Part shown: positions 43,976 to 52,632 of the stretch, one piece after another
Position numbering within the stretch: the first letter of the stretch is position 1
Layout of the letters: every line of letters starts with the position of its first letter
NCBI GenBank assembly: GCA_965227315.1
Contig: OZ245737.1
Span: 310,001-374,000 of the forward strand
Length of the DNA: 64,000 nt
Direction: 5' to 3'
Origin: JANQHS01 sp965227315
GTDB taxonomy: Bacteria; Bacteroidota; Bacteroidia; Cytophagales; CCMP332
Program-made: the position numbers and the translations under genes
Notes under the pieces: model-generated
Seen by the model: the letters and a program-made list of their open reading frames with translations, nothing else
The model's database searches: none
Told to the model about the DNA's origin: nothing

Positions 43976-44848
43976 TCATTCAGCGATCACAAAAGCAATT
44001 TTTCCATTTTTTGTGTCAATTGCAATCCTTGAGACCTGTTTCTCATTGCCTGGTAACACCTCTCCAAGTCTATTCCACCCCTTCTCCGTGCTCTGCAGGT
44101 CCAATACCATGAACTGGTTATTCTGAGAAGTAAAAAGGAATTTGCCATTGAGAACCTCAAAATCTTCAGCCCCCTTCGGCATAGTCCCAATCATACTGCT
44201 TTCGAACTTGCCCTTTTTATCGGTCGGTGTCAAACGGATAATGTTCAACTCTCCGGAACCATTTTTTCTGGAATAATACAGTTGGTTTTCCGAGCTGACG
44301 ATGGATCTGCCAATACCCCTGTCCACAGCCTTGATCTTATTCTTGGATACCATTCCCCAGGCCAATTGATGTCCACCTTCCTCTTCGGCTCCAACAAGGA
44401 AGAAAAAAACCTCATCCTCATTAAACCAGCTGTTATATCCAACATTTTCCAAACCGAAAAGAGGTTCTACCTCTTCTCCGTTTTCATCAAGGATCCAAAA
44501 ACGCTGCCATTCATCCTGGTCTATACGTACAGTGCTATATCCTTTCTTTCCGGGAATAAGCTGAGGAGAGAACTCGCTCGCAGGGCTATTCGAAATCTGA
44601 TTGCTTTTTCCCGATTCAAAATCGAATCGAAATAGGTCTGTGTCCTTTCCGTTTCGGTCTGAAGAAAAGAGAAATCCACTGCCATCGGGAAGAAAATACG
44701 GCTGATTATCGTAACCGGGCCTGTTTGTCAGGTTTTCAAGGTTCAAAACCTCAAAGGTCTTAACATCGAAATCTCCTACCCAAATATCCACACCGGGTTG
44801 AGAGAAAACCTGTATCGGCAGTAGAAACAGGAACAATAAGATCCTCAT
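43976..44848 (-). CDS. Exported PD40/TolB-like beta-propeller protein
   Basis: 290 aa from ATG 44848; a TTG 9 nt upstream is less likely. A signal peptide ends I-Q-V-F-S-Q. PD40-type blades are visible: N-Q-P-Y-F-L-P-D-G-S-G-F-L-F-S-S-D-R, F-S-P-Q-L-I-P-G-K-K-G-Y. No enzyme domain follows. It may be a sensor or scaffold. Gap of 4 nt to the next lipoprotein. Confidence 0.7.
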   Translation of the reverse strand: MRILLFLFLLPIQVFSQPGVDIWVGDFDVKTFEVLNLENLTNRPGYDNQPYFLPDGSGFLFSSDRNGKDTDLFRFDFESGKSNQISNSPASEFSPQLIPGKKGYSTVRIDQDEWQRFWILDENGEEVEPLFGLENVGYNSWFNEDEVFFFLVGAEEEGGHQLAWGMVSKNKIKAVDRGIGRSIVSSENQLYYSRKNGSGELNIIRLTPTDKKGKFESSMIGTMPKGAEDFEVLNGKFLFTSQNNQFMVLDLQSTEKGWNRLGEVLPGNEKQVSRIAIDTKNGKIAFVIAE

Positions 44849-44861
44849 CAGGATCAAAGGA

Positions 44862-45413
44862 TCAGAGGCTGAGTTCAGATGTCAACAACCAATTCCCGTT
44901 GTACTTTACCGCAGTGTATATCAGATCGATCTCATAGCTCTCGTAAGGGAAAGGAACGATCACCTCGCGCAGTTCAAGCGGAGCATAATGGTCATGCTCA
45001 TAATCGATGATCTCGAGATCATCATGCACCGCAGATGCCGGATCAAGTCCTTTTTCATCCAGAAATTTCAGAATATCGTCAAAATATTCTCTTTCATTTC
45101 GCATCGAGAAACCAAACTCTTTCAAGAAATCCTGGCGCTTATCTTCGCGTTCGATCATTGAAGCCAGTTCTTCCTCGATCTCGGAGTTAATTACATGAGT
45201 GAGATAATCATCATAATCCCGTGCGGCGAGCGATTGAAGGAAAGAGGCAGTGGCATCCTCAATGGTTGCGAACCCTGAAATCTGATCCGTTTCAATTTCA
45301 GCAACTTCTTCATTTGGCTCTTCCGTATTGGCTTCTTCGGTATTCTCGTTTCCACCACCGCAGGAGAAAAGGAGAAAAGCAGGAATTAAAAGCAGGAACT
45401 TGGCACTCATCAT
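44862..45413 (-). CDS. Acidic lipoprotein
   Basis: 183 aa with lipobox L-L-F-S-C (Cys18) and then a stretch of Glu/Asn/Thr. The C-terminal part ends in Y-N-G-N-W-L-L-T-S, a pattern seen in NTF2-like folds, but the family is not certain. First gene of a three-gene operon with its own -7 box. Confidence 0.6.
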   Translation of the reverse strand: MMSAKFLLLIPAFLLFSCGGGNENTEEANTEEPNEEVAEIETDQISGFATIEDATASFLQSLAARDYDDYLTHVINSEIEEELASMIEREDKRQDFLKEFGFSMRNEREYFDDILKFLDEKGLDPASAVHDDLEIIDYEHDHYAPLELREVIVPFPYESYEIDLIYTAVKYNGNWLLTSELSL

Positions 45414-45430
45414 AGGTTTTTCAATTTTTC

Positions 45431-45438
45431 CAAAAATA
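45431..45438 (-). promoter_or_regulatory. -7 box candidate for the lipoprotein/PD40 operon
   Basis: TATTTTTG on the minus strand, 17 nt upstream of the ATG at 45413. Confidence 0.4.
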
Positions 45439-45594
45439 GAATTTAATCTCTGTTTAGGAACTAAAATGAGCGATTACCCGAACCAAATTTGGAATTTTTC
45501 CGTTTACCCTTTCGATGAGCAAATCTTCTCATTGGATATCAAAACAATTTTTAGTTTCAGTCACATTTAGGCCGGAAAAATCGGCTCAAAACGT

Positions 45595-45602
45595 TATCTT
45601 TG
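45595..45602 (+). promoter_or_regulatory. -7 box candidate for rpoD
   Basis: TATCTTTG, 41 nt before the ATG at 45644. No TTG at ideal spacing. Confidence 0.45.
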
Positions 45603-45643
45603 CGCGTTAATTTGAAATTTGATCCAAAAATAAGTTCTTCTGC

Positions 45644-46513
45644 ATGAGGCAATTAAAGATTTCAAAAACTATCACCAACAGGGAAAGCCAATCCCTGGAA
45701 AAGTACTTCCAAGAAATAAACAAAGTAGATCTGATCACTCCCGAAGAGGAGGTTTCATTAGCACAAAGGATTAAGGCCGGAGACCAAATGGCCCTTGAAA
45801 AGCTGACAAAGGCCAATTTGAGGTTTGTGGTGTCTGTGGCAAAGCAATATCAGAACAACAACATCTCTTTGAACGACCTGATCAATGAAGGCAACCTTGG
45901 TTTGGTCAAAGCCGCCCAGAGATTTGATGAAACAAGGGGGTTTAAGTTTATCTCCTACGCCGTTTGGTGGATCCGTCAGTCGATTATTCAAGCCCTTGCA
46001 GAACAGTCCAGGCTTGTCAGACTTCCCTTGAACAAGATCAGTTCCCTTTCCAAGATCAACAAAGGCATTTCTGCCATGGAGCAGGAGTTTGAAAGAGAAC
46101 CGACCGCCGAAGAGCTGGCCGAAGTTCTTGAGCTGACGACAGAAGAAGTAAAATCCACAATGAGAGCTTCCTCAAGGTCTGTTTCCGTTGACGCCCCATT
46201 TGCTGAAGGAGAGTCCAATTCTCTACTTGATGTACTTGAAAATACGGATACGGAAAAAACCGATGAAGGACTTGAATACAGGGATTCGCTGAGAATTGAA
46301 ACCGAAAGGGCTCTTTCGACGCTTGATGAAAGGGAAAAAGAGGTGATCAAAATGTTCTTCGGGATCGGCATGGAAAGAAGCATGTCCCTGCTTGAGATTG
46401 GAGAAACCCTCGGCCTCACCAGGGAAAGGGTAAGACAGATCAAGGAAAAGGCGCTAAGAAAATTACGCTCCACATCAAGAAGCAAATCCCTGATCCCATA
46501 TTTGGGAAGATAA
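45644..46513 (+). CDS. rpoD: Primary sigma factor RpoD (Bacteroidota short form)
   Basis: 289 aa. Region 1.2 (L-E-K-Y-F-Q-E-I-N), region 2 (L-I-N-E-G-N-L-G-L-V-K-A, then F-I-S-Y-A-V-W-W-I-R-Q), region 3, and region 4 with the helix-turn-helix L-T-R-E-R-V-R-Q-I. Region 1.1 and the non-conserved region of proteobacterial sigma-70 are absent, as is usual in Bacteroidota. It directs recognition of TAnnTTTG promoters such as those noted in this window. Confidence 0.95.
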   Translation: MRQLKISKTITNRESQSLEKYFQEINKVDLITPEEEVSLAQRIKAGDQMALEKLTKANLRFVVSVAKQYQNNNISLNDLINEGNLGLVKAAQRFDETRGFKFISYAVWWIRQSIIQALAEQSRLVRLPLNKISSLSKINKGISAMEQEFEREPTAEELAEVLELTTEEVKSTMRASSRSVSVDAPFAEGESNSLLDVLENTDTEKTDEGLEYRDSLRIETERALSTLDEREKEVIKMFFGIGMERSMSLLEIGETLGLTRERVRQIKEKALRKLRSTSRSKSLIPYLGR

Positions 46514-46555
46514 GCTTCAAGAAGCCTAATATAACTTACTGAAAATTAGTACTAT

Positions 46556-46580
46556 AAAGCCGGTTAATACCGGCTTTTTT
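46556..46580 (+). terminator. Intrinsic terminator after rpoD
   Basis: A 9-bp stem (AAAGCCGGT / ACCGGCTTT, loop TAAT) followed by T residues, 43 nt after the rpoD stop. Its end touches the stop of the convergent GH92 gene and it may work for both. Confidence 0.85.
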
Positions 46581-49476
46581 AATGGATGGTGATCTCGTCA
46601 GCGAAGATCCAGCACACATCACCCGGGGCTTTATGCCATGATGGATTTATACCCCTGTTGATCCCCAAAATTTTGACAAACCTGCAATTGATATTTCTGT
46701 TGGTTTTGAATTCCTGGATCAAACTCCCTTCCTCTTTTGGGTCCACATCGGTGAATCGCACCTCTACAAGGTCCCAATTCAGGCTATCGCCGGAAGAAAA
46801 GAATTGAACCTGCTTGGGGAAAAAGATCCAGGAATTCCAATCCTGAAGAAAATTAACAGAAATTCCATTGACCTTCTTCTCCTGCCCCAAATCAACCACC
46901 GCCTCAAGATTCACCCCATGATAACCTTGCCAATCACCTGTTGCAAATTTTGCCCCTCCGATAATACCATCGATCAATGCGTCATCGCCCCCAGCTGAAT
47001 ACTGATTTGCATAGGGATATCGAATGCTTATACTTCTGCCTTCGGGTATCTTCACTATTCTTGAGTTCAGTGCCCTGCTTTTCTGCTCTCCATAGCCGGC
47101 ATAAAAAGTCAGATCCGAGGTCTCAAAAATTTCAAAAGGCTGGTCATAAATGATCTCGGCACCTCCGTTAATCGAGTAACGGATCTCCACTTCTGACGAG
47201 AGATGGCCCAACTCTACTAGGGTACTTTTCTTGAAGGATCTTGCATCTTTCTTGAGGTAAGGAACAGGTATGATCTCCTCTTTGGGCCGTGAATCAGGGT
47301 GTTTTGTTCCGACTCCCCAATCCGACGGTTCAGGTCCCATTTCAAACTCGAGTATACCACCGTCCATTATTTCCCGATGAAGAATATAATTCCTGTCCAA
47401 TTGCCTGCCATTCAATTTGACTGATTGGACATAAACATTTTCCTTACTGTTCATCGCACTTTTGATCTCCATATGTTTTTCCTCACCAACTCTCATGGAG
47501 ACATTGTCGAAAAGAGGCGAACCGATCTGGTAAATATTAGAACCCGGGCAAACAGGATAAAAGCCCAATGAACTGAATATGTACCAGGCAGACATTTGCC
47601 CGCAATCTTCATTTCCGGGCAATCCATCCGGTTTGTCGGAATACAGTTCATCCAGGATCCGACGTACGATCTTCTGCCCTTTCCATGGAGCGGAAGTGTA
47701 GTTGTAGAGATAGGCCATATGTTGACTCGGCTCATTGCCATGTGCATATTGACCGATCAACCCTGTGATGTCTTCCTGCATTCTTCCGCTGGTCTTTTCA
47801 TCAGCCGAAAACAGTCGATCCAAAAATCTTTCAAGTTCATCGGGCCCGCCCAGAGCCTTCATCCAAGATGAAACATCTTGGGGTACATACATGCTATAAT
47901 GCCAGGCATTGGCTTCGGTATAATGAAAGTTCACCTCCTCCGGAATAAATGGATCGATGAAGCCATTGTTGACTTTTGCCCTGAAAAATCCGGATTCGGG
48001 ATCAAAAAGGTTTTTCCAGTTCTGCGACCTCAAAAAGTAAACCTGAGCAATTGAATCTTCGCCCAACGATTCCGCCAATTTTGCAATACACCAATCATCA
48101 TAAGCATATTCAAGGGTCTTGGAAACCGATTCGGGTTCCTTGTCTGCGGGAATAAATCCATATGCCGAATACTCAGGAAGTCCCAGTTGATTGAGGTTTG
48201 CAGAGTTTATGCTGGCCTCAAGCGCCTTCATCTGATCAAATCTATCGTATCCTTTCATCGCGGCATCAACCAAAACCGGGACGCTGTGATAACCGATCAT
48301 ACACATGGTTTCATTGGCTGAAAGTTCCCAAACCGGTAGCGCGCCCCCATGCTCATATTGCAACAAAAGCGTTTTAGCCATATTAACGGTCCGCTCCGGA
48401 TCAATTATGGTCAGCAGCGGGTGCAGGGCGCGATAGGTATCCCAAAGAGAAAACACCGTGTAATAATCATGCTCGCCTTCATGTACCCTGAGGTCTCTCC
48501 CACGGTAGCGGCCATCCACATCAGAATACAGGTTGGGTGCGATCATGGCATGATATAGGGCCGAATAGAACTTCACCTGGTCCGACTGATTACCACCCCT
48601 GATTTTGATCTTGCCTAATTCAATGGCCCAAAGCGAATCCGAATATTTCTTGAAATCATGCTTCGCAAACTTTCCAAGCTCAACATCCAAATTCAACAGG
48701 GCATTTTCAGCTGAAACGGAAGAAATGGCAACGTTCACCAAAAGTTCCGATTTCCCCTCATCGGCGAACTCCAAAGCAATTTTCTTTGAGTTTATTGGCA
48801 CTTCTCCGGGCTTCTGCTCCTCACCCTGCTCATCAAGAATACGAACGATATCCTGAGAAAAACGGGAAGCAAAGTAAACCCTCTGATCCCTTGCCCATGC
48901 GCTGGATCTGCGATATGCAAGCAGTGTTCTTGAATCGGGTATAATGACCTGGAAATCAAGGAGCTCGTCACGATGCTCCAGGTCGAGAGATAAATAACGC
49001 GCTCCATCCGGGTATTGAAACGAATATTGCCCTGATCGCTTTCCCGAGCTGATCCTGACCTCAATATCGTTATCCAGTCTAACCGAGTACCAGCCAGGGC
49101 CAGCGCTTTCGTTTTTGTGTGCAAAAGAAGTCCTGTATCCAGCAAGGGTATCATTTCCTCGAAAGAAATGTAGAGAGCCTGATTGAGGAGTTAGTAAAAA
49201 ATCACCATAATCCGAGACTCCTGTTCCGCTGAGGTGGGTATGGGAAAACCCATAGATCATCGAATCCGAAAAGTGATATCCCGAACAGCCATCCCAGCCC
49301 TCAAGTCTGGTATCCGGACTGATCTGGATCATTCCAAAAGGGGCGGTCGCTCCGGGAAAAGTATGTCCATGACCTCCGGTCCCAATAAATGGATCAACCA
49401 AGCTATTCGGGGATTTGTCGCCCGAACATGAAATCAACCCCAATAGGATCAAGAAATAGGCGTATTTTTGAAGCAT
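46579..49476 (-). CDS. GH92 family alpha-mannosidase, lipoprotein
   Basis: 965 aa from ATG 49476; the open frame continues to 49731 but overlaps the divergent gene and its promoter region. Lipobox L-I-S-C (Cys17). GH92 landmarks: V-D-P-F-I-G-T-G-G-H-G-H-T-F-P-G-A, S-H-T-H-L-S-G-T-G, T-V-F-S-L-W-D-T-Y-R, G-N-E-D-C-G-Q-M-S-A-W-Y. The last 250 residues add a chitobiase-C-like segment and an F5/8-type C discoidin-like domain. It is predicted to trim mannose from N-glycans or mannans at the cell surface. No SusCD pair is nearby, so it is not in a typical PUL. Confidence 0.93.
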   Translation of the reverse strand: MLQKYAYFLILLGLISCSGDKSPNSLVDPFIGTGGHGHTFPGATAPFGMIQISPDTRLEGWDGCSGYHFSDSMIYGFSHTHLSGTGVSDYGDFLLTPQSGSLHFFRGNDTLAGYRTSFAHKNESAGPGWYSVRLDNDIEVRISSGKRSGQYSFQYPDGARYLSLDLEHRDELLDFQVIIPDSRTLLAYRRSSAWARDQRVYFASRFSQDIVRILDEQGEEQKPGEVPINSKKIALEFADEGKSELLVNVAISSVSAENALLNLDVELGKFAKHDFKKYSDSLWAIELGKIKIRGGNQSDQVKFYSALYHAMIAPNLYSDVDGRYRGRDLRVHEGEHDYYTVFSLWDTYRALHPLLTIIDPERTVNMAKTLLLQYEHGGALPVWELSANETMCMIGYHSVPVLVDAAMKGYDRFDQMKALEASINSANLNQLGLPEYSAYGFIPADKEPESVSKTLEYAYDDWCIAKLAESLGEDSIAQVYFLRSQNWKNLFDPESGFFRAKVNNGFIDPFIPEEVNFHYTEANAWHYSMYVPQDVSSWMKALGGPDELERFLDRLFSADEKTSGRMQEDITGLIGQYAHGNEPSQHMAYLYNYTSAPWKGQKIVRRILDELYSDKPDGLPGNEDCGQMSAWYIFSSLGFYPVCPGSNIYQIGSPLFDNVSMRVGEEKHMEIKSAMNSKENVYVQSVKLNGRQLDRNYILHREIMDGGILEFEMGPEPSDWGVGTKHPDSRPKEEIIPVPYLKKDARSFKKSTLVELGHLSSEVEIRYSINGGAEIIYDQPFEIFETSDLTFYAGYGEQKSRALNSRIVKIPEGRSISIRYPYANQYSAGGDDALIDGIIGGAKFATGDWQGYHGVNLEAVVDLGQEKKVNGISVNFLQDWNSWIFFPKQVQFFSSGDSLNWDLVEVRFTDVDPKEEGSLIQEFKTNRNINCRFVKILGINRGINPSWHKAPGDVCWIFADEITIH

Positions 49477-49549
49477 CCGCTGTTTACCTTCTTTGCTGTT
49501 TTGAAAATTAATATTAGTAAAGAGGTTCTGGCTCAAAAAATCTTCTGGT

Positions 49550-49948
49550 ATGAAAAAAATTTCCTGGTTGGCAATCGCAGCTTTTCTGTTGGCCGTTGCG
49601 GTGTTTTGGTACGTTAACCGAGCTCCGGCAAGTGTGGCGACCAAAGCCGCAGATTTTGAACTGGCTCTTTCCAATATCTTTGATGATCTGGAGTCAAACC
49701 CGGATACCACACTAAAAATGCTGGTTGACAAGATTATTGTGATAGAAGGCCATTACAACTCCCAATCCGGAGATTCAAATCCGGTCATAATCATTCAGGA
49801 TGATCAGGGCCGATTAGCCAATTGCAGCCTTAACGAACCTCATGAAGGTACTTATGAAAAGGGGCAAAAAATAAAGATAAAAGGAGTGTTTGTAGGTTTT
49901 GACGAACTCTTTGGAGAAATCCAGTTGAATCAGTGTCATATACAATGA
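49550..49948 (+). CDS. Membrane-anchored OB-fold (tRNA_anti-like) protein
   Basis: 132 aa with an N-terminal hydrophobic segment (5-22). The body shows the OB pattern: K-I-I-V-I-E-G-H-Y, P-V-I-I-I-Q-D-D-Q-G-R, G-Q-K-I-K-I-K-G-V-F-V-G, I-Q-L-N-Q-C-H-I. Such domains occur in Bacteroidota exported proteins. It overlaps the cytochrome-like gene by 4 nt (ATGA), so a functional link is likely. Confidence 0.65.
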   Translation: MKKISWLAIAAFLLAVAVFWYVNRAPASVATKAADFELALSNIFDDLESNPDTTLKMLVDKIIVIEGHYNSQSGDSNPVIIIQDDQGRLANCSLNEPHEGTYEKGQKIKIKGVFVGFDELFGEIQLNQCHIQ

Positions 49949-51183
49949 GCAAGAAAAGCACCGCCAAAAACTTAATCCTTCCAGTTGTACTCGGCACATG
50001 GATGGCCATCATGTTCAACTCTTGTAGCAATGACGGCCCGGATGACATTCCATGTCCAACGCTCAATGAGGCAACACTGTCATACGAAACTGAGATCAGG
50101 GACATCATCAATTCCAATTGCGCAAACAGTTCCTGCCACGGTGGCACCCAGGCACCTACCCTATTAAGCTATTCGCAGGTCTTTGCCAACCTTTCTGCCA
50201 TAGAAAGAAGAGCTTTGATCGATAGGACCATGCCCCCCTCCGGCCCTTTGAGCAGGTGTGCTTCTGAAAAGCTGGCTAAATGGATCGAGCTTGGAGCTCC
50301 GGAATTTCCCGGGGACACTTCAGCGAACCCTTCGGATTGCGATACAATTGACCTTTCTTATGACACCCATATTCAGGCCATAATTAATGGCAATTGTGCT
50401 ACTTCAAGTTGTCATGGAGGATCTATCGCTCCGAATTTATCAGACTATAGCAAGGTTTATGCAAATCGCAGAGCAATTGATTCAATGGTTTACGTGGCAA
50501 TGGAAATGCCGCCAAGCGGAGAGCTAAGTGATTGCCAGTACCAACAGCTCAAAATATGGCTTGAACAAGGAGCGCCCGAATTTCCGGGAGACAATCCTGG
50601 GGGGGCCATGGATTGTGACACAAGTGTTGTAATCGCATATACGGGAGAAGTAAGGAAAATTATTGAAGAAAACTGTGCTACTTCAAGTTGTCACTTAGAC
50701 GGGAACAGACTTCCTTATTTGAATGACTATGCATCTGTTTTCACAAACAGATTTAAAATACTTGAGACAGCTGTTTACTCTAATCGAATGCCAAAAGGTT
50801 CAGCGGTTTTGGATTCTTGTAGCAAGGAAGTACTGAGGAAATGGATTGAAGAATTTGACGGCATAGAAAGCGAAGGGGATCCATCCCCCACTTGTGACAC
50901 AACTGAAGTTACTTATTTTGGTGATCTCCAAATCATTTTTAACTCAAGTTGCGCTGTTGGTGCTTGCCATGATGGAAGTCAGAGCGTGATAGACTCGGAA
51001 TTCAGGGATCTTCGATCATATTCAAGTTTCCAGGCTATGGATCAAAATGACCTTCAAGAAATAGTCTCCCTGATAAATGAAACGGATTTGGATAAAATTA
51101 TGCCTAGAAACGGAAGAGGTGTTCTAGATGATTGCACCAAAGCCAGGATAGAAAAATGGATTGAAAAAGGAATTCCGCAATAA
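49945..51183 (+). CDS. Lipoprotein with four CX4CH cytochrome c-like repeats
   Basis: 412 aa from ATG 49945. Lipobox F-N-S-C (Cys27). Four repeats of about 90-95 residues each contain a CX4CH site (Cys59-Cys64-His65, Cys151-Cys156-His157, Cys244-Cys249-His250, Cys336-Cys341-His342). Each repeat also has an M-P possible axial ligand (Met96, Met188, Met282, Met386) and two extra cysteines. Classical haem c sites are CXXCH; CX4CH occurs in some cytochromes c3. A tetrahaem electron-transfer protein is inferred, with YceI and a barrel gene right behind it. Confidence 0.7.
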   Translation: MSKKSTAKNLILPVVLGTWMAIMFNSCSNDGPDDIPCPTLNEATLSYETEIRDIINSNCANSSCHGGTQAPTLLSYSQVFANLSAIERRALIDRTMPPSGPLSRCASEKLAKWIELGAPEFPGDTSANPSDCDTIDLSYDTHIQAIINGNCATSSCHGGSIAPNLSDYSKVYANRRAIDSMVYVAMEMPPSGELSDCQYQQLKIWLEQGAPEFPGDNPGGAMDCDTSVVIAYTGEVRKIIEENCATSSCHLDGNRLPYLNDYASVFTNRFKILETAVYSNRMPKGSAVLDSCSKEVLRKWIEEFDGIESEGDPSPTCDTTEVTYFGDLQIIFNSSCAVGACHDGSQSVIDSEFRDLRSYSSFQAMDQNDLQEIVSLINETDLDKIMPRNGRGVLDDCTKARIEKWIEKGIPQ

Positions 51184-51194
51184 CCCCTCTGAAA

Positions 51195-51749
51195 ATGAAA
51201 ATCATAATTATAGCTGCCTTTATTGTTCTCCACCCCTTGACCCTTTTATCTCAGGGAAAGTATTTCTCTCGTGACGGGAAGATCGATTTTTATTCCAAGG
51301 CTCCTGTGGAGGATATTGAAGCTCACCATAACCAGGTCTCGAGCATTTTAAATACAGATAACGGAGACCTGGTATTCTCACTGCTTATCAAAGGCTTTGA
51401 ATTTGAAAAAGCATTGATGCAGGAGCACTTCAACGAGAACTATCTGGAATCCGATAAATACCCCAAGGCCATCTTTGAAGGCAAGATCATGAACTTTCCG
51501 GATGTCGATCTGACCAAGGATGGCAGCTACGAACTGGAGATCCATGGAGACCTAACTATCCATGGGGTTACAAAATCGTATACCATGCCCGCAACCCTTG
51601 AAAGAAAAGGAGAATCCCTGCAGGGGGTTTCCAATTTCAAAGTTGCCGTGGCAGATCATAATATCAAGATCCCTTCCACCGTCGTAGATAATATCGCCGA
51701 GGTGGTCGATGTAAACATCAATATCACCTACCAACCCTATAAAAAATGA
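51195..51749 (+). CDS. YceI family exported protein
   Basis: 184 aa with a signal peptide ending T-L-L-S-Q. YceI features: Y-F-S-R-D-G-K-I-D-F-Y-S-K-A, F-E-F-E-K-A-L-M-Q-E-H-F-N-E-N-Y, Y-P-K-A-I-F-E-G-K-I, G-D-L-T-I-H-G-V-T-K and F-K-V-A-V-A-D-H-N-I-K-I-P. The lipocalin-like fold binds isoprenoids such as ubiquinone or menaquinone precursors in homologues. This may connect the cytochrome to the quinone pool. Stop overlaps the next ATG (ATGA). Confidence 0.92.
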   Translation: MKIIIIAAFIVLHPLTLLSQGKYFSRDGKIDFYSKAPVEDIEAHHNQVSSILNTDNGDLVFSLLIKGFEFEKALMQEHFNENYLESDKYPKAIFEGKIMNFPDVDLTKDGSYELEIHGDLTIHGVTKSYTMPATLERKGESLQGVSNFKVAVADHNIKIPSTVVDNIAEVVDVNINITYQPYKK

Positions 51750-52632
51750 GAAAGCTTAAGTTTTTTTTTTCGCCCTACTCCTACCTTTAACGAGCTTTAG
51801 CCAGGATGACCTCCTCGGCATGCTTGAGGAGGAAACTCAAGATGAGGTCCAGCTCGAATACGCCTACGCGACCTTTAAATCGACCCGTATTGTCAATACC
51901 CAATCGATCGAGAATGTTCCCAAAAAGGATCTTCTGTTCGTTATTCAGCACCGATTCGGAAGGATCAATGGTGGGATCTATGAATTTTTCGGTTTGGATT
52001 ATTCCACCATCAGATTTGGTTTGGATTATGGGATCAGCGATCGGATAACCATAGGAATTGGAAGAAGTTCATTTCAAAAGACCTATGACGGTTCCCTCAA
52101 AATAAAACTTGCCAGACAGGTTAAGGGTCAAAAGAATTTCCCCGTAGGCATCTCCCTTTTTTCACAGGCCAGCCTGATCACTCTCCGTGTTTCGGAAGGA
52201 GACCCGGACCCAACAACCCAACAGAGAATGGCCTATGTCAATGAACTGCTGATCGCCAGGAAATTCACACCTAGCTTCTCCTTTCAACTCACCCCTGCCT
52301 GGGTTCATCGAAACCTTGTCATGGATGAGGAACAGCCAAATGATATTTACGCTCTTGGCGCAGGGGGGCGGCTCAAAATAAGCCAGAGGGTTTCCGTAAA
52401 TCTGGACTATATGTACCAATTCAATAATCCCCAAAAAGGCTCTATCTACTACGATATGGTGGCTCTTGGCTTCGACATAGAGACCGGAGGGCATGTTTTC
52501 TCTCTACACGTCACCAATTCACATGGAATGCTTGACCGTTATTTCATTGCGGAAACCACAGGGGATATCAGCAATGGTGATCTATACTTTGGATTCAATA
52601 TCAACAGGGTATTTCACCTGGGTAAAAATTGA
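51746..52632 (+). CDS. DUF5777-like beta-barrel protein, apparent frameshift in a T10 tract
   Basis: The body from 51769 onward reads as an intact barrel (W-V-H-R-N-L-V-M-D-E-E, Y-Q-F-N-N-P-Q-K-G). ATG 51746 fits the YceI overlap and gives M-R-K-L-K-F-F-F, but the T10 run (51761-51770) throws it into a stop at 51788. With 8 or 11 T residues the frame would continue as a signal peptide, F-A-L-L-L-P-L-T-S-F-S-Q, into the barrel. From an internal ATG (51820) the protein has 270 aa but no signal peptide. A sequencing error, a decayed gene and slip-strand phase variation are all possible. Confidence 0.65.
51761..51770 (+). repeat. T10 homopolymer in the signal-peptide region of the barrel gene
   Basis: Ten T residues directly after codon 5. 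The downstream frame requires 8 or 11. It is the position where the coding frame breaks. Confidence 0.85.

Noticed and set aside
46579..49476. Polysaccharide utilisation locus around the GH92 gene
   Set aside because: No SusC/SusD pair, sulfatase, ECF sigma/anti-sigma or other glycosidase lies nearby.
49477..49731. 85-residue N-terminal extension of the GH92 protein
   Set aside because: It would overlap the divergent OB-fold gene and precede the lipobox; ATG 49476 gives a proper lipoprotein signal.
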